From Rhodococcus sp. IEGM 1409 (GTDB taxonomy: Bacteria > Actinomycetota > Actinomycetes > Mycobacteriales > Mycobacteriaceae), in NCBI RefSeq assembly GCF_030056735.1, contig NZ_JASHKN010000004.1, positions 215,412 through 279,411 of the forward strand: 64,000 nucleotides of DNA, read 5' to 3'. Under the pieces are notes generated by a model. It made no database searches. It was not told where the DNA came from and worked only from the letters and a program-made list of their open reading frames with translations. Position 1 is the first letter of the stretch. Each line of letters begins with the position of its first letter. Of this stretch, positions 18,939 to 30,273 are shown piece by piece. Position numbers and translations under genes: made by a program.

Positions 18939-18940
18939 GG
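18910..18940 (-). terminator. Hairpin after the mptB-ABC-exported-protein operon
   Basis: A 13-bp stem with one G-U pair (18910-18922 with 18928-18940) and a 5-nt loop lies 7 bp beyond the stop of the exported-protein gene. It is GC-rich with no long T run, so it is a probable terminator. Confidence 0.6.
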
Positions 18941-18947
18941 GCGCGCG

Positions 18948-20393
18948 TCAGTTTGCGCGAACCCGCACGATTCCCGAGATCGTTCCCTGGAAGTACTCGC
19001 CGGACTCGGTGATGAGCGCAGACATCTGCAGGGTGTCGTTGAGGATGGTCGACGGTAGGGGAGTCGAACCGATCTGTGACCCGTCCTTCGAATCGATCAC
19101 CGCGAACGAGTAACCGTCGAGCGGGGAGGTGTTCGGAGCGCCGTCCCGCGTCACGGTGTAGATCGCGCCGTCGGCCGTCGAGAGGTGAGGGACCGCCGAG
19201 CTACGAATCGTGTTGTCCCACACCACATGGCAGCCGACCGGATCGATGTCGACGCGGGTCATGCCGCCGTTGAAGGGCGCCGTGGCTGGGACCGCTGGAC
19301 CGGCACCTTCAGGAGTCGCGGGGTACGGGTATCCGTAAGTGCCGGCGACGTAGACCGAATGCCCGATGCCGACGGGCGAGTTCTCGCTGCCGCTCGGGGA
19401 GCCGTCCTGGCTCGCGGCAGTCAACACCGGCTGTGTGCACACCTCGGCGCCCGTGTCAGCGCGATAGACATGCAAGCTCACCGTCGGGTGAGCATTGTCG
19501 ACGATGGTCAAGAAATCGCTGCCCGTCGACGGGCCGAAGTACGTCGGAGTCGATCCGGTTCCCCAGCTGAGCTGACCCGGATTGCGGGCCGGCCCGCGAT
19601 CGTACGGCTGACGCCAGTCGACGACGACCTCGTCGCCGCTTCGCTTCAACTGGTAGAGCGCGTGAGTGGTGGCGACGGCAGTGCCCGTCGGGGAGGTGGA
19701 GATGCTGTTCTGCACCTGTTCGCCCTCGGGGAGAGCGATGCTGTGCGCGATTCGATCCGTGCCGACATACCCGACGGTGCCGTGCCCGGTGGCGAACCAG
19801 ACATTGCCTTCCCAGTCCGGAGCAAGGCCGGTGACATTGTCGTCGGCGGCAACCGCACCACTGAGATCGACTACATCGGCGAGCTCCAGCCGCCAACTGC
19901 CGTCCGGATTCTGAGCGTGGGAAATGCGGACCAGCTGACGATTTCCGTCGACTGCGACGAGGCGGTTCTCGTTGTCCAGGTAGGCGTAGACGCCACCGAG
20001 CAGACTGCCCTTCGCGAGCGGCAGTTGCGCTACGGATCTGCCCAACGGCGTGGCGTCGGCCTTCGGATCGATCAAGTGGATGGTCGGGATCTGGCCGATC
20101 ATCGTCGTGCAGAGCGAGACGATCATGCCGTCGGAACCCTGCAGGACCGTCGGGCAGGCGGCCATCATCGGGAAGGCGGTCACTTCGTGGGGGCCGGTTC
20201 CGGGTCCGGGCAGCGGAGTGACGTCGGACGAGCCCGCGTCACCGTGCATGGTGGAGGTACCGACGGGACCGAGGAACGGATTTGCAGGTGCGAGTGGACC
20301 GGACACCGAAGGAGTCGCCGTTGCGGGTCCGGCACACAACATCACTGTTGCGGCCACACAGCCGACGATCTGAGCTGTCCGTCGCGTACTCAC
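18948..20393 (-). CDS. Exported beta-propeller-like protein of unknown function
   Basis: The 481-residue product has an N-terminal signal sequence (VSTRRTAQIVGCVAATVMLC, then AGPATATPS), so it is secreted or periplasmic-like. The mature part has repeated WEGNVWFATGHGTVGYV- and DGAIYTVTRDG-type strands with few helices, resembling PQQ/WD-type propellers, but I cannot name a family. The start is GTG 20393, overlapping the ABC permease stop as GTGA, so translation is coupled. Upstream reading to 20831 is a shadow of the permease. It is the last gene after mptB, the ABC ATPase and the permease, which suggests a role with that exporter or in the envelope. Confidence 0.8.
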   Translation of the reverse strand: MSTRRTAQIVGCVAATVMLCAGPATATPSVSGPLAPANPFLGPVGTSTMHGDAGSSDVTPLPGPGTGPHEVTAFPMMAACPTVLQGSDGMIVSLCTTMIGQIPTIHLIDPKADATPLGRSVAQLPLAKGSLLGGVYAYLDNENRLVAVDGNRQLVRISHAQNPDGSWRLELADVVDLSGAVAADDNVTGLAPDWEGNVWFATGHGTVGYVGTDRIAHSIALPEGEQVQNSISTSPTGTAVATTHALYQLKRSGDEVVVDWRQPYDRGPARNPGQLSWGTGSTPTYFGPSTGSDFLTIVDNAHPTVSLHVYRADTGAEVCTQPVLTAASQDGSPSGSENSPVGIGHSVYVAGTYGYPYPATPEGAGPAVPATAPFNGGMTRVDIDPVGCHVVWDNTIRSSAVPHLSTADGAIYTVTRDGAPNTSPLDGYSFAVIDSKDGSQIGSTPLPSTILNDTLQMSALITESGEYFQGTISGIVRVRAN

Positions 20394-21244
20394 GTGAACT
20401 TGAACCACCTTGCTGCGCAGACACCGGCCACTGCGGCCCAGATGAGAAGTACGAGAATCGAGAACCAGTCCGTCGAGGTGTCGAGGGCCGCTTCGAGAGC
20501 GTGTGCGAGAGCACCGGACGGAACAATGCGCACCAGCGTGTGGACAGCGGTCGGAAGTTCGCCACTGGCGAAGACCACACTGCCGATGCCCACCATGATG
20601 AACCACAAGACGTTGGCGAGAGCGAGAACGATCTCTGCTCGCAAAGTGCCGCCGAGCAGCAGTCCCAGCGCTGCAAACGTGACAGTACCGATGGCAATGA
20701 CCACTGCGCCGAGTACCAGTTCGGCGAACGACGGACGCCACCCCAACGCCAAACCGATAGCGCCGAGCAGCAGTGACTGCAGTGCCACGACGATGATGAC
20801 GGCAGCGCTCTTGCCTGCGATGATTCCCCACCGCGGTAGCGGCGTTGCGCCGAGTCGTTTGAGCGCGCCGTATCGGCGATCGAATCCGACGGCGATGGCC
20901 TGTCCGGTGAACGCCGTCGACATCACGGCAACCATCATGACACCAGGGAGCACGGTATCGACCCGAGAATCACCCAAATCGCCGATCGGAAGTAGACACA
21001 GCCCGATGAGCAGGGTGATCGGGATGAACATGGTCAGCAGCAATTGCTCACCGTTGCGGAGAAGAAGAGTCAGTTCCAGCTTGGTCTGCGCCGCGAGCAT
21101 GTCGGCCGCCGAACTGGGGCGGGGATCCGGCGAGAAGGTGCCCGGCTCGAAGCGGTTCTCGGCGAGCCGCCGTTCTCTCGCCACGCTGATGGGACTGTTC
21201 TGGCCGTTCGCTGCTGTTTCGTTCATGACCTTGATCTCCGTCAT
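20390..21244 (-). CDS. ABC-2 type transporter permease
   Basis: This is the membrane subunit of a two-component exporter. The 284 residues contain six hydrophobic segments (about 70-90, 107-125, 148-170, 176-200, 206-228 and 262-280) behind a cytoplasmic N-terminus. FDRRYGALKRLGATPLPRW before the third segment is typical of DrrB/ABC-2 permeases. It pairs with the ATPase encoded immediately upstream (4-bp ATGA overlap) and matches mycobacterial Rv1457c by position. The substrate is unknown; adjacency to mptB makes a lipid or glycolipid possible. Confidence 0.88.
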   Translation of the reverse strand: MTEIKVMNETAANGQNSPISVARERRLAENRFEPGTFSPDPRPSSAADMLAAQTKLELTLLLRNGEQLLLTMFIPITLLIGLCLLPIGDLGDSRVDTVLPGVMMVAVMSTAFTGQAIAVGFDRRYGALKRLGATPLPRWGIIAGKSAAVIIVVALQSLLLGAIGLALGWRPSFAELVLGAVVIAIGTVTFAALGLLLGGTLRAEIVLALANVLWFIMVGIGSVVFASGELPTAVHTLVRIVPSGALAHALEAALDTSTDWFSILVLLIWAAVAGVCAARWFKFT

Positions 21245-22182
21245 CCCCTCAGTTCCCGGCCCGTCAATTCGAGGAAGACGTCTTCCAGACTCCGTTGATC
21301 GACGCGGATGTCATTGATCAGCACGTCCTGATCGGCACACCACGTCGCGACAGTCGCCACGGTTGCCGGATCGATTGCACCTTCGACGACGTAGGTGCCG
21401 GGGTTGGATTCCTCGACGCGGAACCCGGCTAGTGAACCGGCCAGCGAATCCAGGCTCAAACCGGGAACCGTCGTCAGACGGAGTTGTCCTTCGGCGCCCT
21501 TGCTGGTGACCTCGGCCGGCGTTCCCGATGCGACGATTTTGCCGTGGTCGATGATGACCAGTTCGTCGGCGAGCGCTTCGGCCTCGTCCATGAGGTGCGT
21601 GGTGAGCAGGACGCTGACGCCGTCGCGGCGCAGAGCGTCGATGAGTTCCCACACGAGTAGACGTGCCTGAGCGTCGAGTCCAGCGGTGGGTTCGTCGAGA
21701 AATACCAACTCGGGACGGCCGACCAGCGCGCATGCCAGAGACAGTCGTTGCTGCTGGCCGCCGGAGAGGCGACGGTAGGGCGTCTTGCGCGCATCGGTGA
21801 GGCCGAGTTTGGAAAGGAGCCAGGTGGGATCGAGTGGGTCGGCAGAGTATGCGGCGACGAGGTCGAGCATTTCTCCGGCCTTGGACCCGGGGTACGCGCC
21901 GCCGCCCTGCAGCATGACGCCGATTCGCGAGCGGACTTCACCGGAGTCGGCGATGGGGTCGAGACCGAGCACTCGAACGGTGCCGGCATCGGGGGTGACA
22001 AACCCTTCGCACATCTCGACGGTTGTTGTCTTACCGGCTCCGTTGGGTCCGAGCAGGGCAACGACCTGGGCCGTCTCGACAGTGAGATCGATACCGTCGA
22101 CGGCTCGAACACCGTCGAAGGACTTGACGACACCCTGGATCTGTACCGCCGGCGTCGACGATCTGGAAGCTCTCGAGGTCAC
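21241..22182 (-). CDS. ABC transporter ATP-binding protein (DrrA-like)
   Basis: This ATPase subunit drives the adjacent ABC-2 permease. The 313-residue protein shows Walker A LLGPNGAGKTTTVEMCEGF (about residues 43-61), signature LSGGQQQRLSLACAL (about 139), Walker B LVFLDEPTAGLD and an H-loop LLTTHLMDEAE. The C-terminal 80 residues form the accessory domain of DrrA-type exporters and end in DQRSLEDVFLELTGREL. It overlaps mptB (ATGA, 4 bp) and the permease (4 bp). It corresponds to Rv1458c by position. Confidence 0.92.
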   Translation of the reverse strand: MTSRASRSSTPAVQIQGVVKSFDGVRAVDGIDLTVETAQVVALLGPNGAGKTTTVEMCEGFVTPDAGTVRVLGLDPIADSGEVRSRIGVMLQGGGAYPGSKAGEMLDLVAAYSADPLDPTWLLSKLGLTDARKTPYRRLSGGQQQRLSLACALVGRPELVFLDEPTAGLDAQARLLVWELIDALRRDGVSVLLTTHLMDEAEALADELVIIDHGKIVASGTPAEVTSKGAEGQLRLTTVPGLSLDSLAGSLAGFRVEESNPGTYVVEGAIDPATVATVATWCADQDVLINDIRVDQRSLEDVFLELTGRELRG

Positions 22183-23933
22183 GGGGAATCAGCGTAAGCC
22201 CCCGCCGAGTTGTCTTCGTCTACCGGTCCGCCTTTCGTGATCTCCGCTACTGGCTTGTCGCTACGCCAGGGGAGTGAATTGCGGGTGAAGACGATGAGCG
22301 TTCCGGCGGTGAGGATGGTCGCGATGACGGCCTGCACGATCATGAACGGAAGGTATTCGGCGCCGTTGGACATCAACATGACACTGACGATCGAGGTGAA
22401 GACCACGGCGGGGATGCGGAAAATCGGTGCGGTGGCCCAGGCTGCTAGCGGAAGTATCGCCCACAGCAGGTACCAGGGCTGAACGACCGGGAACAGGAGA
22501 ACGATGGCTCCGAGTGCGATGCCGAGTCCACCGACCGGGTGAATGCGACCCATGTATACCGAGATCATCATCCGCGCGGTGATGAGAATGGCGACCAGGT
22601 ACGCGATTGGCCGCGTGATCGTGAGGATGGCCGTCGTGTGATCGCCGAGTCCGAGCAATACACCTGCCAACCCCGTGCCGACGCCCAGGAGTGTCGGGAT
22701 GGACATCCAACTCCGGACTGCCGTAGCGGTGTCGAGGGTGTTGATCCACCCCATACCGAGCCCACTGGCCGCGCTGATGACAAACGTGACGACGGCGGCA
22801 ACGATGCCCAGGAGAATCGCGGCTCCCGCCAAGGCTTTCCAGGTTCCACCCCAACGCCGGGCCAGAGCCATGCCGACAAATCCGAGTGCAAGCAAGGACG
22901 GAATTTTGACGGTCGACGACAACGCGATCAATCCGGATCCCGCGATGAGATAGAACAGCGCCCGCCCACGGATGGGCCCGGACCCTTCGACTGCGCGGAG
23001 GGCGATCTCGATTCCGGCGAGCATCAACCCGAGCATGAGCGCTTCGTTGTGGATGCCGGCCACCAAGTGGAAGAGCAGCAGCGGGTTCGCGGCACCGAGC
23101 CAGAGTGAACTGACGGCGGAGACGCCGCATCGCTTGGCCAGTCGAGGTATCGCCCACACGATGAGCGCGACGCCGGCCAACGCGAGCAAGCGGTGCAAGA
23201 AGATTCCGGCCACGATGTTGTCGCCGGTCAGTGAGCTGATCCCGCGCCCCAGCCAGAGGAAGAACGGCCCGTACGGAGCCGGCGTGTCCCGCCAGATGGT
23301 CGGAACCGTGCGGGTGAGAACGTGGTCGACGCCCAGTGCCGCCTTGGGACCGATGGCGTATGGATCGAGTCCGCGGGCCGCGATTTCGCTTTGTGCCAGA
23401 TACGAGTAGACGTCGCGGCTGAACATCGGCGGTGCGACGGAGAGCGGCAGGATCCACAGCAGGAGTGTGCGGTCCAACTGAGAGCGGGTCATGCGCCGCG
23501 GTGCGCCGGAGCGGCTGCGTATGTCTCCGACGGCGAATCGGCCCATCATCAGCCAGGCGAGAACGACGAGCACCGTTCCGGTCATCGTCATGGTGAGCGA
23601 GACCGTCGGCATACGTCCGGGAAGACTGAGGACTCGAAGGCCTGCGGTCGGATTCTGCAAGACGGGTTGTGCGCCGGCGCCGAGCGCGCCCACTGCCATC
23701 AATACCGAGCCGGTTGCGCCGAATCTGCGGATCCCTCGCAGTTGCGCGGTTTCCTTCGCGTTCAGGCCCGGGCGCTCGCTTTCGTCGCCGTGCAACACCG
23801 CGGCCATACTCTGCCGGGGAACGGACCCGAAAGGCCGAACGCCGATCGTGGAAAGCGCGAGTGCCTTGGGTTTGTCCAGCAGGATCGCGCGCGCCGATCG
23901 CGCGGTCGTCGTCTTCTCGGGGGTCTGCGGCAC
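22179..23933 (-). CDS. mptB: Alpha-(1->6)-mannopyranosyltransferase MptB-like
   Basis: This is a GT-C polytopic glycosyltransferase that in Corynebacteriales starts the alpha-1,6-mannan backbone of lipomannan on the outer membrane face, using polyprenyl-phosphomannose. The 584-residue product (GTG 23933; an extension to 23978 is less likely) has 12-14 hydrophobic segments. A first-loop acidic motif lies in SRDVYSYLAQSEIAARGLDP (about residues 165-184), and PAPYGPFFLWLGRGIS follows. Position next to the ABC pair and divergent from sufR equals Rv1459c. It is the first gene of the operon. Confidence 0.87.
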   Translation of the reverse strand: MPQTPEKTTTARSARAILLDKPKALALSTIGVRPFGSVPRQSMAAVLHGDESERPGLNAKETAQLRGIRRFGATGSVLMAVGALGAGAQPVLQNPTAGLRVLSLPGRMPTVSLTMTMTGTVLVVLAWLMMGRFAVGDIRSRSGAPRRMTRSQLDRTLLLWILPLSVAPPMFSRDVYSYLAQSEIAARGLDPYAIGPKAALGVDHVLTRTVPTIWRDTPAPYGPFFLWLGRGISSLTGDNIVAGIFLHRLLALAGVALIVWAIPRLAKRCGVSAVSSLWLGAANPLLLFHLVAGIHNEALMLGLMLAGIEIALRAVEGSGPIRGRALFYLIAGSGLIALSSTVKIPSLLALGFVGMALARRWGGTWKALAGAAILLGIVAAVVTFVISAASGLGMGWINTLDTATAVRSWMSIPTLLGVGTGLAGVLLGLGDHTTAILTITRPIAYLVAILITARMMISVYMGRIHPVGGLGIALGAIVLLFPVVQPWYLLWAILPLAAWATAPIFRIPAVVFTSIVSVMLMSNGAEYLPFMIVQAVIATILTAGTLIVFTRNSLPWRSDKPVAEITKGGPVDEDNSAGAYADSP

Positions 23934-24052
23934 ACCAGGCAGCGTAGCGGCTCCATCCGGCCGGACAGACAAGCACAAACAACGTGCGTTGTCCGGATAT
24001 TCCCGAATGTAATGCAGGTTGCCCTTAGTAGACCTGCGAAAGGAATTCGGTC

Positions 24053-24067
24053 ACACTTGTGTTGTGA
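24053..24067. promoter_or_regulatory. Putative SufR operator
   Basis: ACACTTGTGTTGTGA (24053-24067) is an exact match to the inverted repeat ACACT-N5-TGTGA that I recall being reported for mycobacterial SufR. It overlaps the proposed sufR start codon (GTG 24064), so bound SufR would block transcription of its own operon. Confidence 0.65.
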
Positions 24068-24810
24068 AAAGAAATGCGTCAGACCCTCGAAGCAAGGAAG
24101 TTGCAGGTCAGCCCACTGTAGCGACCTCGCCGAGTGCTGCCGCAAATCCGGTGACGGTGAGCGTCGAAGGCCAGACCCGGGCCGCAGTGGTCAAGCTGCT
24201 ACTCGAAGAAGGCCCCATTACCGCCTCCGAAATCGGCACACGCCTCGGTTTGAGTGCCGCAGGTGTCCGACGTCACTTGGACGCCTTGATCGAGTCCGGC
24301 GAAGCCCGTACCGCTTCTGCGGCGTCGCTGCGCCAGCGCGGACGCGGTCGACCCGCCAAACAGTTCCAGATCACCGCGACCGGTCGCGGGCGCCTCGGTC
24401 ATACCTACGACGATCTGGCAGGAGCCGCGATGCGGCAACTTCGTGAAATCGGCGGGGACGCGGCAATCGAGGAGTTCGCCAAGCGCCGGGTGCAGGCGAT
24501 CGTCGGAGACGTCGAACCGGCTGATCCGACAGATGTGGACAACGTCGAGGCGACAGCGGACGCAATCGCCGAAGCCTTCAACGCGGTGGGGTTCGCAGCG
24601 TCGACCCGGCCGGTCGGCAACGGCGTGCAGATCTGCCAGCATCACTGCCCGGTTTCCCATGTGGCAGAAGAGTTTCCGGAACTGTGCGAGGCAGAGCAGC
24701 AAGCATTCCGGCAATTGCTCGGAACGCACGTCCAGCGTCTGGCGACCATCGCCAACGGTGACTGCGCCTGCACGACGCACGTGCCCCTCGTGTCCACCGG
24801 GAGTAGATGA
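24064..24810 (+). CDS. sufR: Fe-S-sensing repressor SufR of the SUF operon
   Basis: This is an ArsR/DeoR-like winged-helix regulator that, with a [4Fe-4S] cluster bound, represses suf genes. The 248-residue form (GTG 24064) has a helix-turn-helix around ITASEIGTRLGLSAAGVRRH (about residues 49-68) and a following wing RGRGRPAKQFQIT. C-terminal cysteines lie at about 191, 195, 208, 234 and 236 (CQHHCPVSHVAEEFPELC and GDCACTTH), matching cluster ligands of the family. An in-frame ATG at 24019 is possible but would place the operator inside the gene. It is first gene of the suf operon and equals Rv1460 by position. Confidence 0.92.
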   Translation: MKRNASDPRSKEVAGQPTVATSPSAAANPVTVSVEGQTRAAVVKLLLEEGPITASEIGTRLGLSAAGVRRHLDALIESGEARTASAASLRQRGRGRPAKQFQITATGRGRLGHTYDDLAGAAMRQLREIGGDAAIEEFAKRRVQAIVGDVEPADPTDVDNVEATADAIAEAFNAVGFAASTRPVGNGVQICQHHCPVSHVAEEFPELCEAEQQAFRQLLGTHVQRLATIANGDCACTTHVPLVSTGSR

Positions 24811-24965
24811 CCGGACCACAGCGTTCTACAGAGCGTTGCCCCAGAGCAGCGTTCGAAGAGAGATTTTTCAGCTAGTTCTTCAAAGTCAGAACTGCTCGAC
24901 CGCAGCGACCAGCCCTCGCTGAATCCGAGCAGCCGTCAAGAAACAAGACTCCGGAAGGAGCTCGC

Positions 24966-26426
24966 ATGACCGTCACATCAGACCAGGCGACTACCACTGC
25001 AGCTGCAGGCACCGAGCCGCTCACGCAGGAAGAGGCCATCGCGTCCCTCGGTCATTACGGCTACGGCTGGTCCGATTCCGACGAAGCCGGAGCCAGCGCC
25101 CAGCGCGGACTCTCCGAGGCTGTCGTGCGGGACATCTCCGCGAAGAAGAGCGAGCCGGAGTGGATGCTCGACATCCGCCTCAAGGCTCTGCGCACCTTCG
25201 ACAAGAAGCCGATGCCGAACTGGGGCTCCGACCTCGAAGGCATCCACTTCGACAACATCAAGTACTTCGTCCGGTCCAGCGAGAAGCAGGCCGAGTCGTG
25301 GGAAGACTTGCCCGAGGACATCAAGAACACGTACGACAAGCTCGGCATCCCCGAGGCGGAGAAGCAGCGCCTGGTTGCCGGCGTCGCAGCTCAGTACGAG
25401 TCCGAGGTCGTCTACCACTCGATCCGTGAGGATCTCGAGCAGCAGGGCGTCATCTTCCTGGACACCGACACCGGCCTCAAGACGCACCCGGAGCTGTTCA
25501 AGGAGTACTTCGGATCGGTCATCCCGGCCGGCGACAACAAGTTCTCCGCGCTCAACACCGCTGTGTGGTCGGGTGGCTCGTTCATCTACGTTCCGCCGGG
25601 AGTCCACGTGGACATCCCGCTGCAGGCGTACTTCCGCATCAACACCGAGAACATGGGTCAGTTCGAGCGCACCCTGATCATCGTCGACGAAGATGCCTCC
25701 GTGCACTACGTCGAGGGTTGCACCGCACCGATCTACAAGTCCGATTCACTGCACTCGGCCGTAGTCGAGATCATCGTGAAGAAGGGCGGCCACTGCCGCT
25801 ACACGACCATCCAGAACTGGTCCAACAACGTCTACAACCTGGTGACCAAGCGCACCAAGGTCGAAGCCGGTGGATCGATGGAGTGGATCGACGGCAACAT
25901 CGGTTCCAAGGTCACCATGAAGTACCCGGCCGTCTGGCTGATGGGTGAGTACGCCCGCGGTGAGGTTCTCTCTGTTGCGTTCTCCGGCGAGGGCCAGCAC
26001 CAGGACACCGGCGCCAAGATGCTCCACCTCGCGCCGCACACGTCGTCGACCATCATCAGCAAGTCTGTCGCCCGCGGCGGTGGACGCGCGTCGTACCGCG
26101 GTCTGGTGCAGGTCAACAAGGGTGCCCACGGCTCCAAGTCGACCGTCAAGTGTGACGCTTTGCTCGTCGACCAGATCAGCCGAAGCGACACCTACCCGTA
26201 CGTCGACATCCGCGAGGACGACGTCACCATGGGTCACGAGGCCACGGTTTCCAAGGTCAGTGACGATCAGCTCTTCTACCTGATGAGCCGCGGACTGACC
26301 GAGGACGAGGCGATGGCCACCATCGTGCGTGGATTCGTCGAGCCCATCGCGAAGGAACTCCCGATGGAGTACGCGCTCGAGCTCAACCGCCTTATCGAAC
26401 TTCAGATGGAAGGGGCTGTGGGTTAG
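24966..26426 (+). CDS. sufB: Fe-S cluster assembly scaffold SufB
   Basis: SufB is the core of the SufBC2D scaffold on which [4Fe-4S] clusters are built. The 486-residue protein contains [20 protein letters not shown] (about residues 213-232), HYVEGCTAP with a conserved Cys (about 255) and a right-handed beta-helix core. The conserved C-terminal helix contains [18 protein letters not shown] strong GGAAGGAG ribosome-binding site lies 6 nt before ATG 24966. No intein is present, unlike in M. tuberculosis SufB (Rv1461), and the length fits an intein-free protein. The 155-bp gap to sufR holds no other gene. Confidence 0.96.
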   Translation: MTVTSDQATTTAAAGTEPLTQEEAIASLGHYGYGWSDSDEAGASAQRGLSEAVVRDISAKKSEPEWMLDIRLKALRTFDKKPMPNWGSDLEGIHFDNIKYFVRSSEKQAESWEDLPEDIKNTYDKLGIPEAEKQRLVAGVAAQYESEVVYHSIREDLEQQGVIFLDTDTGLKTHPELFKEYFGSVIPAGDNKFSALNTAVWSGGSFIYVPPGVHVDIPLQAYFRINTENMGQFERTLIIVDEDASVHYVEGCTAPIYKSDSLHSAVVEIIVKKGGHCRYTTIQNWSNNVYNLVTKRTKVEAGGSMEWIDGNIGSKVTMKYPAVWLMGEYARGEVLSVAFSGEGQHQDTGAKMLHLAPHTSSTIISKSVARGGGRASYRGLVQVNKGAHGSKSTVKCDALLVDQISRSDTYPYVDIREDDVTMGHEATVSKVSDDQLFYLMSRGLTEDEAMATIVRGFVEPIAKELPMEYALELNRLIELQMEGAVG

Positions 26427-27646
26427 TGACCACGCCAGAGACCGGAGTCATCGGAGCCGTTGCCGGGGAGAACCCGACCGCTCCTGTAAAGGGTGCAGCC
26501 ACAGGCTCACCCATCACGAACAAGGGCGAGCAGTTCTCGTCGTTCGACGTCAACGCATTCGAGGTCCCGGGCGGACGTGACGAGATCTGGCGGTTCACCC
26601 CGCTGCGTCGTCTGCGCGGATTGCACGACGGCAGCGCAGTTGCCAACGCTCAGGTCACCGTCGAGGTGGACGGTGGCAGCGACATCACCGTCGAGACCGT
26701 CGGCCGTGACGACGAGCGTCTGGGCAAGGCTGGCGTTCCTGCGGATCGCATTGCAGCGCAGGCGTATTCGAGTTTCGCGACTGCGACGGTCATCTCGGTT
26801 GGCGCCGAGGTCGAGGTCGAGAAGCCCGTCGTGGTCACCATGACCGGCCCCGGAGTCGACAACGTCGCCTACGGACACACCCAGATTCGTCTGGCGCAGT
26901 TCGCCAAGGCGACGTTCGTCATCGATCAGCGCGGCAGCGGAACCTTCGCGGAGAACATCGAATTCGTTCTCGGTGACAGCTCGCAGCTGACCGTGGTGGC
27001 CATTCAGGACTGGGCGGACGACGCAGTTCACGTGACGTCACATCACGCTCGCCTCAGCCGCGACGCAGTGCTCCGGTACACCTCGATCAGCCTGGGCGGC
27101 GACCTGGTTCGCCTCTCCGCCACCGTCAAGTACGACGGACCGGGCGGCGACGCGGAACTGCTGGGCCTGTACTTCGCCGACGCCGGCCAGCACCTGGAAC
27201 AGCGTCTGCTGGTGGATCATTCGCAGCCCAACTGCAAGTCCAACGTGGTCTACAAGGGTGCGCTTCAGGGCGATCCGGGATCCGGCAAGCCCGACGCGCA
27301 CACCGTGTGGATCGGCGACGTTCTCATCCGCGCTGCAGCGGAGGGCACCGACACGTTCGAGCTCAACCGCAACCTGGTGCTCACCGACGGCGCCCGCGCC
27401 GACTCGGTTCCGAACCTCGAAATCGAGACCGGTGAGATCGTCGGAGCCGGCCACGCAAGTGCGACGGGACGTTTCGACGACGAGCAGCTGTTCTACTTGC
27501 GTGCTCGCGGTATCCCGGAGGATCAGGCGCGTCGTCTGGTCGTACGTGGGTTCTTCCACGAAATCATCAACAAGATCGCTGTTCCCGAGGTGCGCGATCG
27601 CCTCGAAGCTGCGGTCGAAGCCGAACTCGCAGCAGTCGGCTCCTGA
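26426..27646 (+). CDS. sufD: Fe-S cluster assembly protein SufD
   Basis: SufD is the second beta-helix subunit of the SufBCD scaffold, needed for iron acquisition by the complex. The 406-residue product shows VDHSQPNCKSNVVYKGALQG (about residues 263-282), GHASATGRFDDEQLFYLRARG and the C-terminal IPEDQARRLVVRGFFHEII, shared with SufB. The start is GTG 26426, overlapping the sufB stop by one base, so translation is coupled. It corresponds to Rv1462. Confidence 0.95.
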   Translation: MTTPETGVIGAVAGENPTAPVKGAATGSPITNKGEQFSSFDVNAFEVPGGRDEIWRFTPLRRLRGLHDGSAVANAQVTVEVDGGSDITVETVGRDDERLGKAGVPADRIAAQAYSSFATATVISVGAEVEVEKPVVVTMTGPGVDNVAYGHTQIRLAQFAKATFVIDQRGSGTFAENIEFVLGDSSQLTVVAIQDWADDAVHVTSHHARLSRDAVLRYTSISLGGDLVRLSATVKYDGPGGDAELLGLYFADAGQHLEQRLLVDHSQPNCKSNVVYKGALQGDPGSGKPDAHTVWIGDVLIRAAAEGTDTFELNRNLVLTDGARADSVPNLEIETGEIVGAGHASATGRFDDEQLFYLRARGIPEDQARRLVVRGFFHEIINKIAVPEVRDRLEAAVEAELAAVGS

Positions 27647-27679
27647 CCGCCCTTATACTTCTCATCTTGAAGGAATTTC

Positions 27680-29766
<2,087 letters not shown>

Positions 29767-29769
29767 ATC

Positions 29770-30273
29770 ATGCGCATGGAGCAGATGTATCAGGAAGTGA
29801 TCCTCGATCACTACAAACATCCGCACGGCCGCGGACTCCGTGAGCCGTTCGGCGCTGAGGTGCACCACGTCAACCCGACGTGTGGCGACGAGGTGACGTT
29901 GCGCGTCCAGATCTCCGAGGACGGAACCGTCTCCGACGTCTCGTACGACGGGCAGGGTTGTTCGATCAGCCAGGCGTCTACGTCAGTACTCAACGACCTC
30001 GTCATCGGGATGCAGGTCACCGACGCACTGAAGACGGTGACGGCGTTCAACGAGATGGTGAGCAGTCGAGGCACCGTCGAGGGGGACGAGGACGTCCTCG
30101 GCGACGGCATCGCGTTCGTCGGTGTCTCGAAGTACCCGGCACGCGTCAAGTGCGCCTTGCTCGGATGGATGGCATTCAAGGATGCTGTAGTCCAGATTGT
30201 CGACGGCGGTGCTGTCACGACGGCGGACAGCAGCAGTGAATTGGTCGACACGACTGAAGGACAGGGATCATGA
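29770..30273 (+). CDS. sufU: SufU, zinc-dependent sulfurtransferase partner of SufS
   Basis: SufU accepts persulfide sulfur from SufS by zinc-ligand exchange. The 167-residue IscU-like protein retains the three cysteines in NPTCGDEV (about residue 38), YDGQGCSISQAST (about 63) and ARVKCALLGW (about 130), plus the insertion typical of SufU rather than IscU. The start may be ATG 29770 or 29776. It lies 3 bp after sufS and overlaps the next gene by 4 bp. It corresponds to Rv1465. Confidence 0.93.
   Translation: MRMEQMYQEVILDHYKHPHGRGLREPFGAEVHHVNPTCGDEVTLRVQISEDGTVSDVSYDGQGCSISQASTSVLNDLVIGMQVTDALKTVTAFNEMVSSRGTVEGDEDVLGDGIAFVGVSKYPARVKCALLGWMAFKDAVVQIVDGGAVTTADSSSELVDTTEGQGS

Noticed and set aside
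24966-26426. Intein in SufB
   Set aside because: M. tuberculosis SufB carries one, but this protein is of intein-free length (486 residues) with continuous family sequence.
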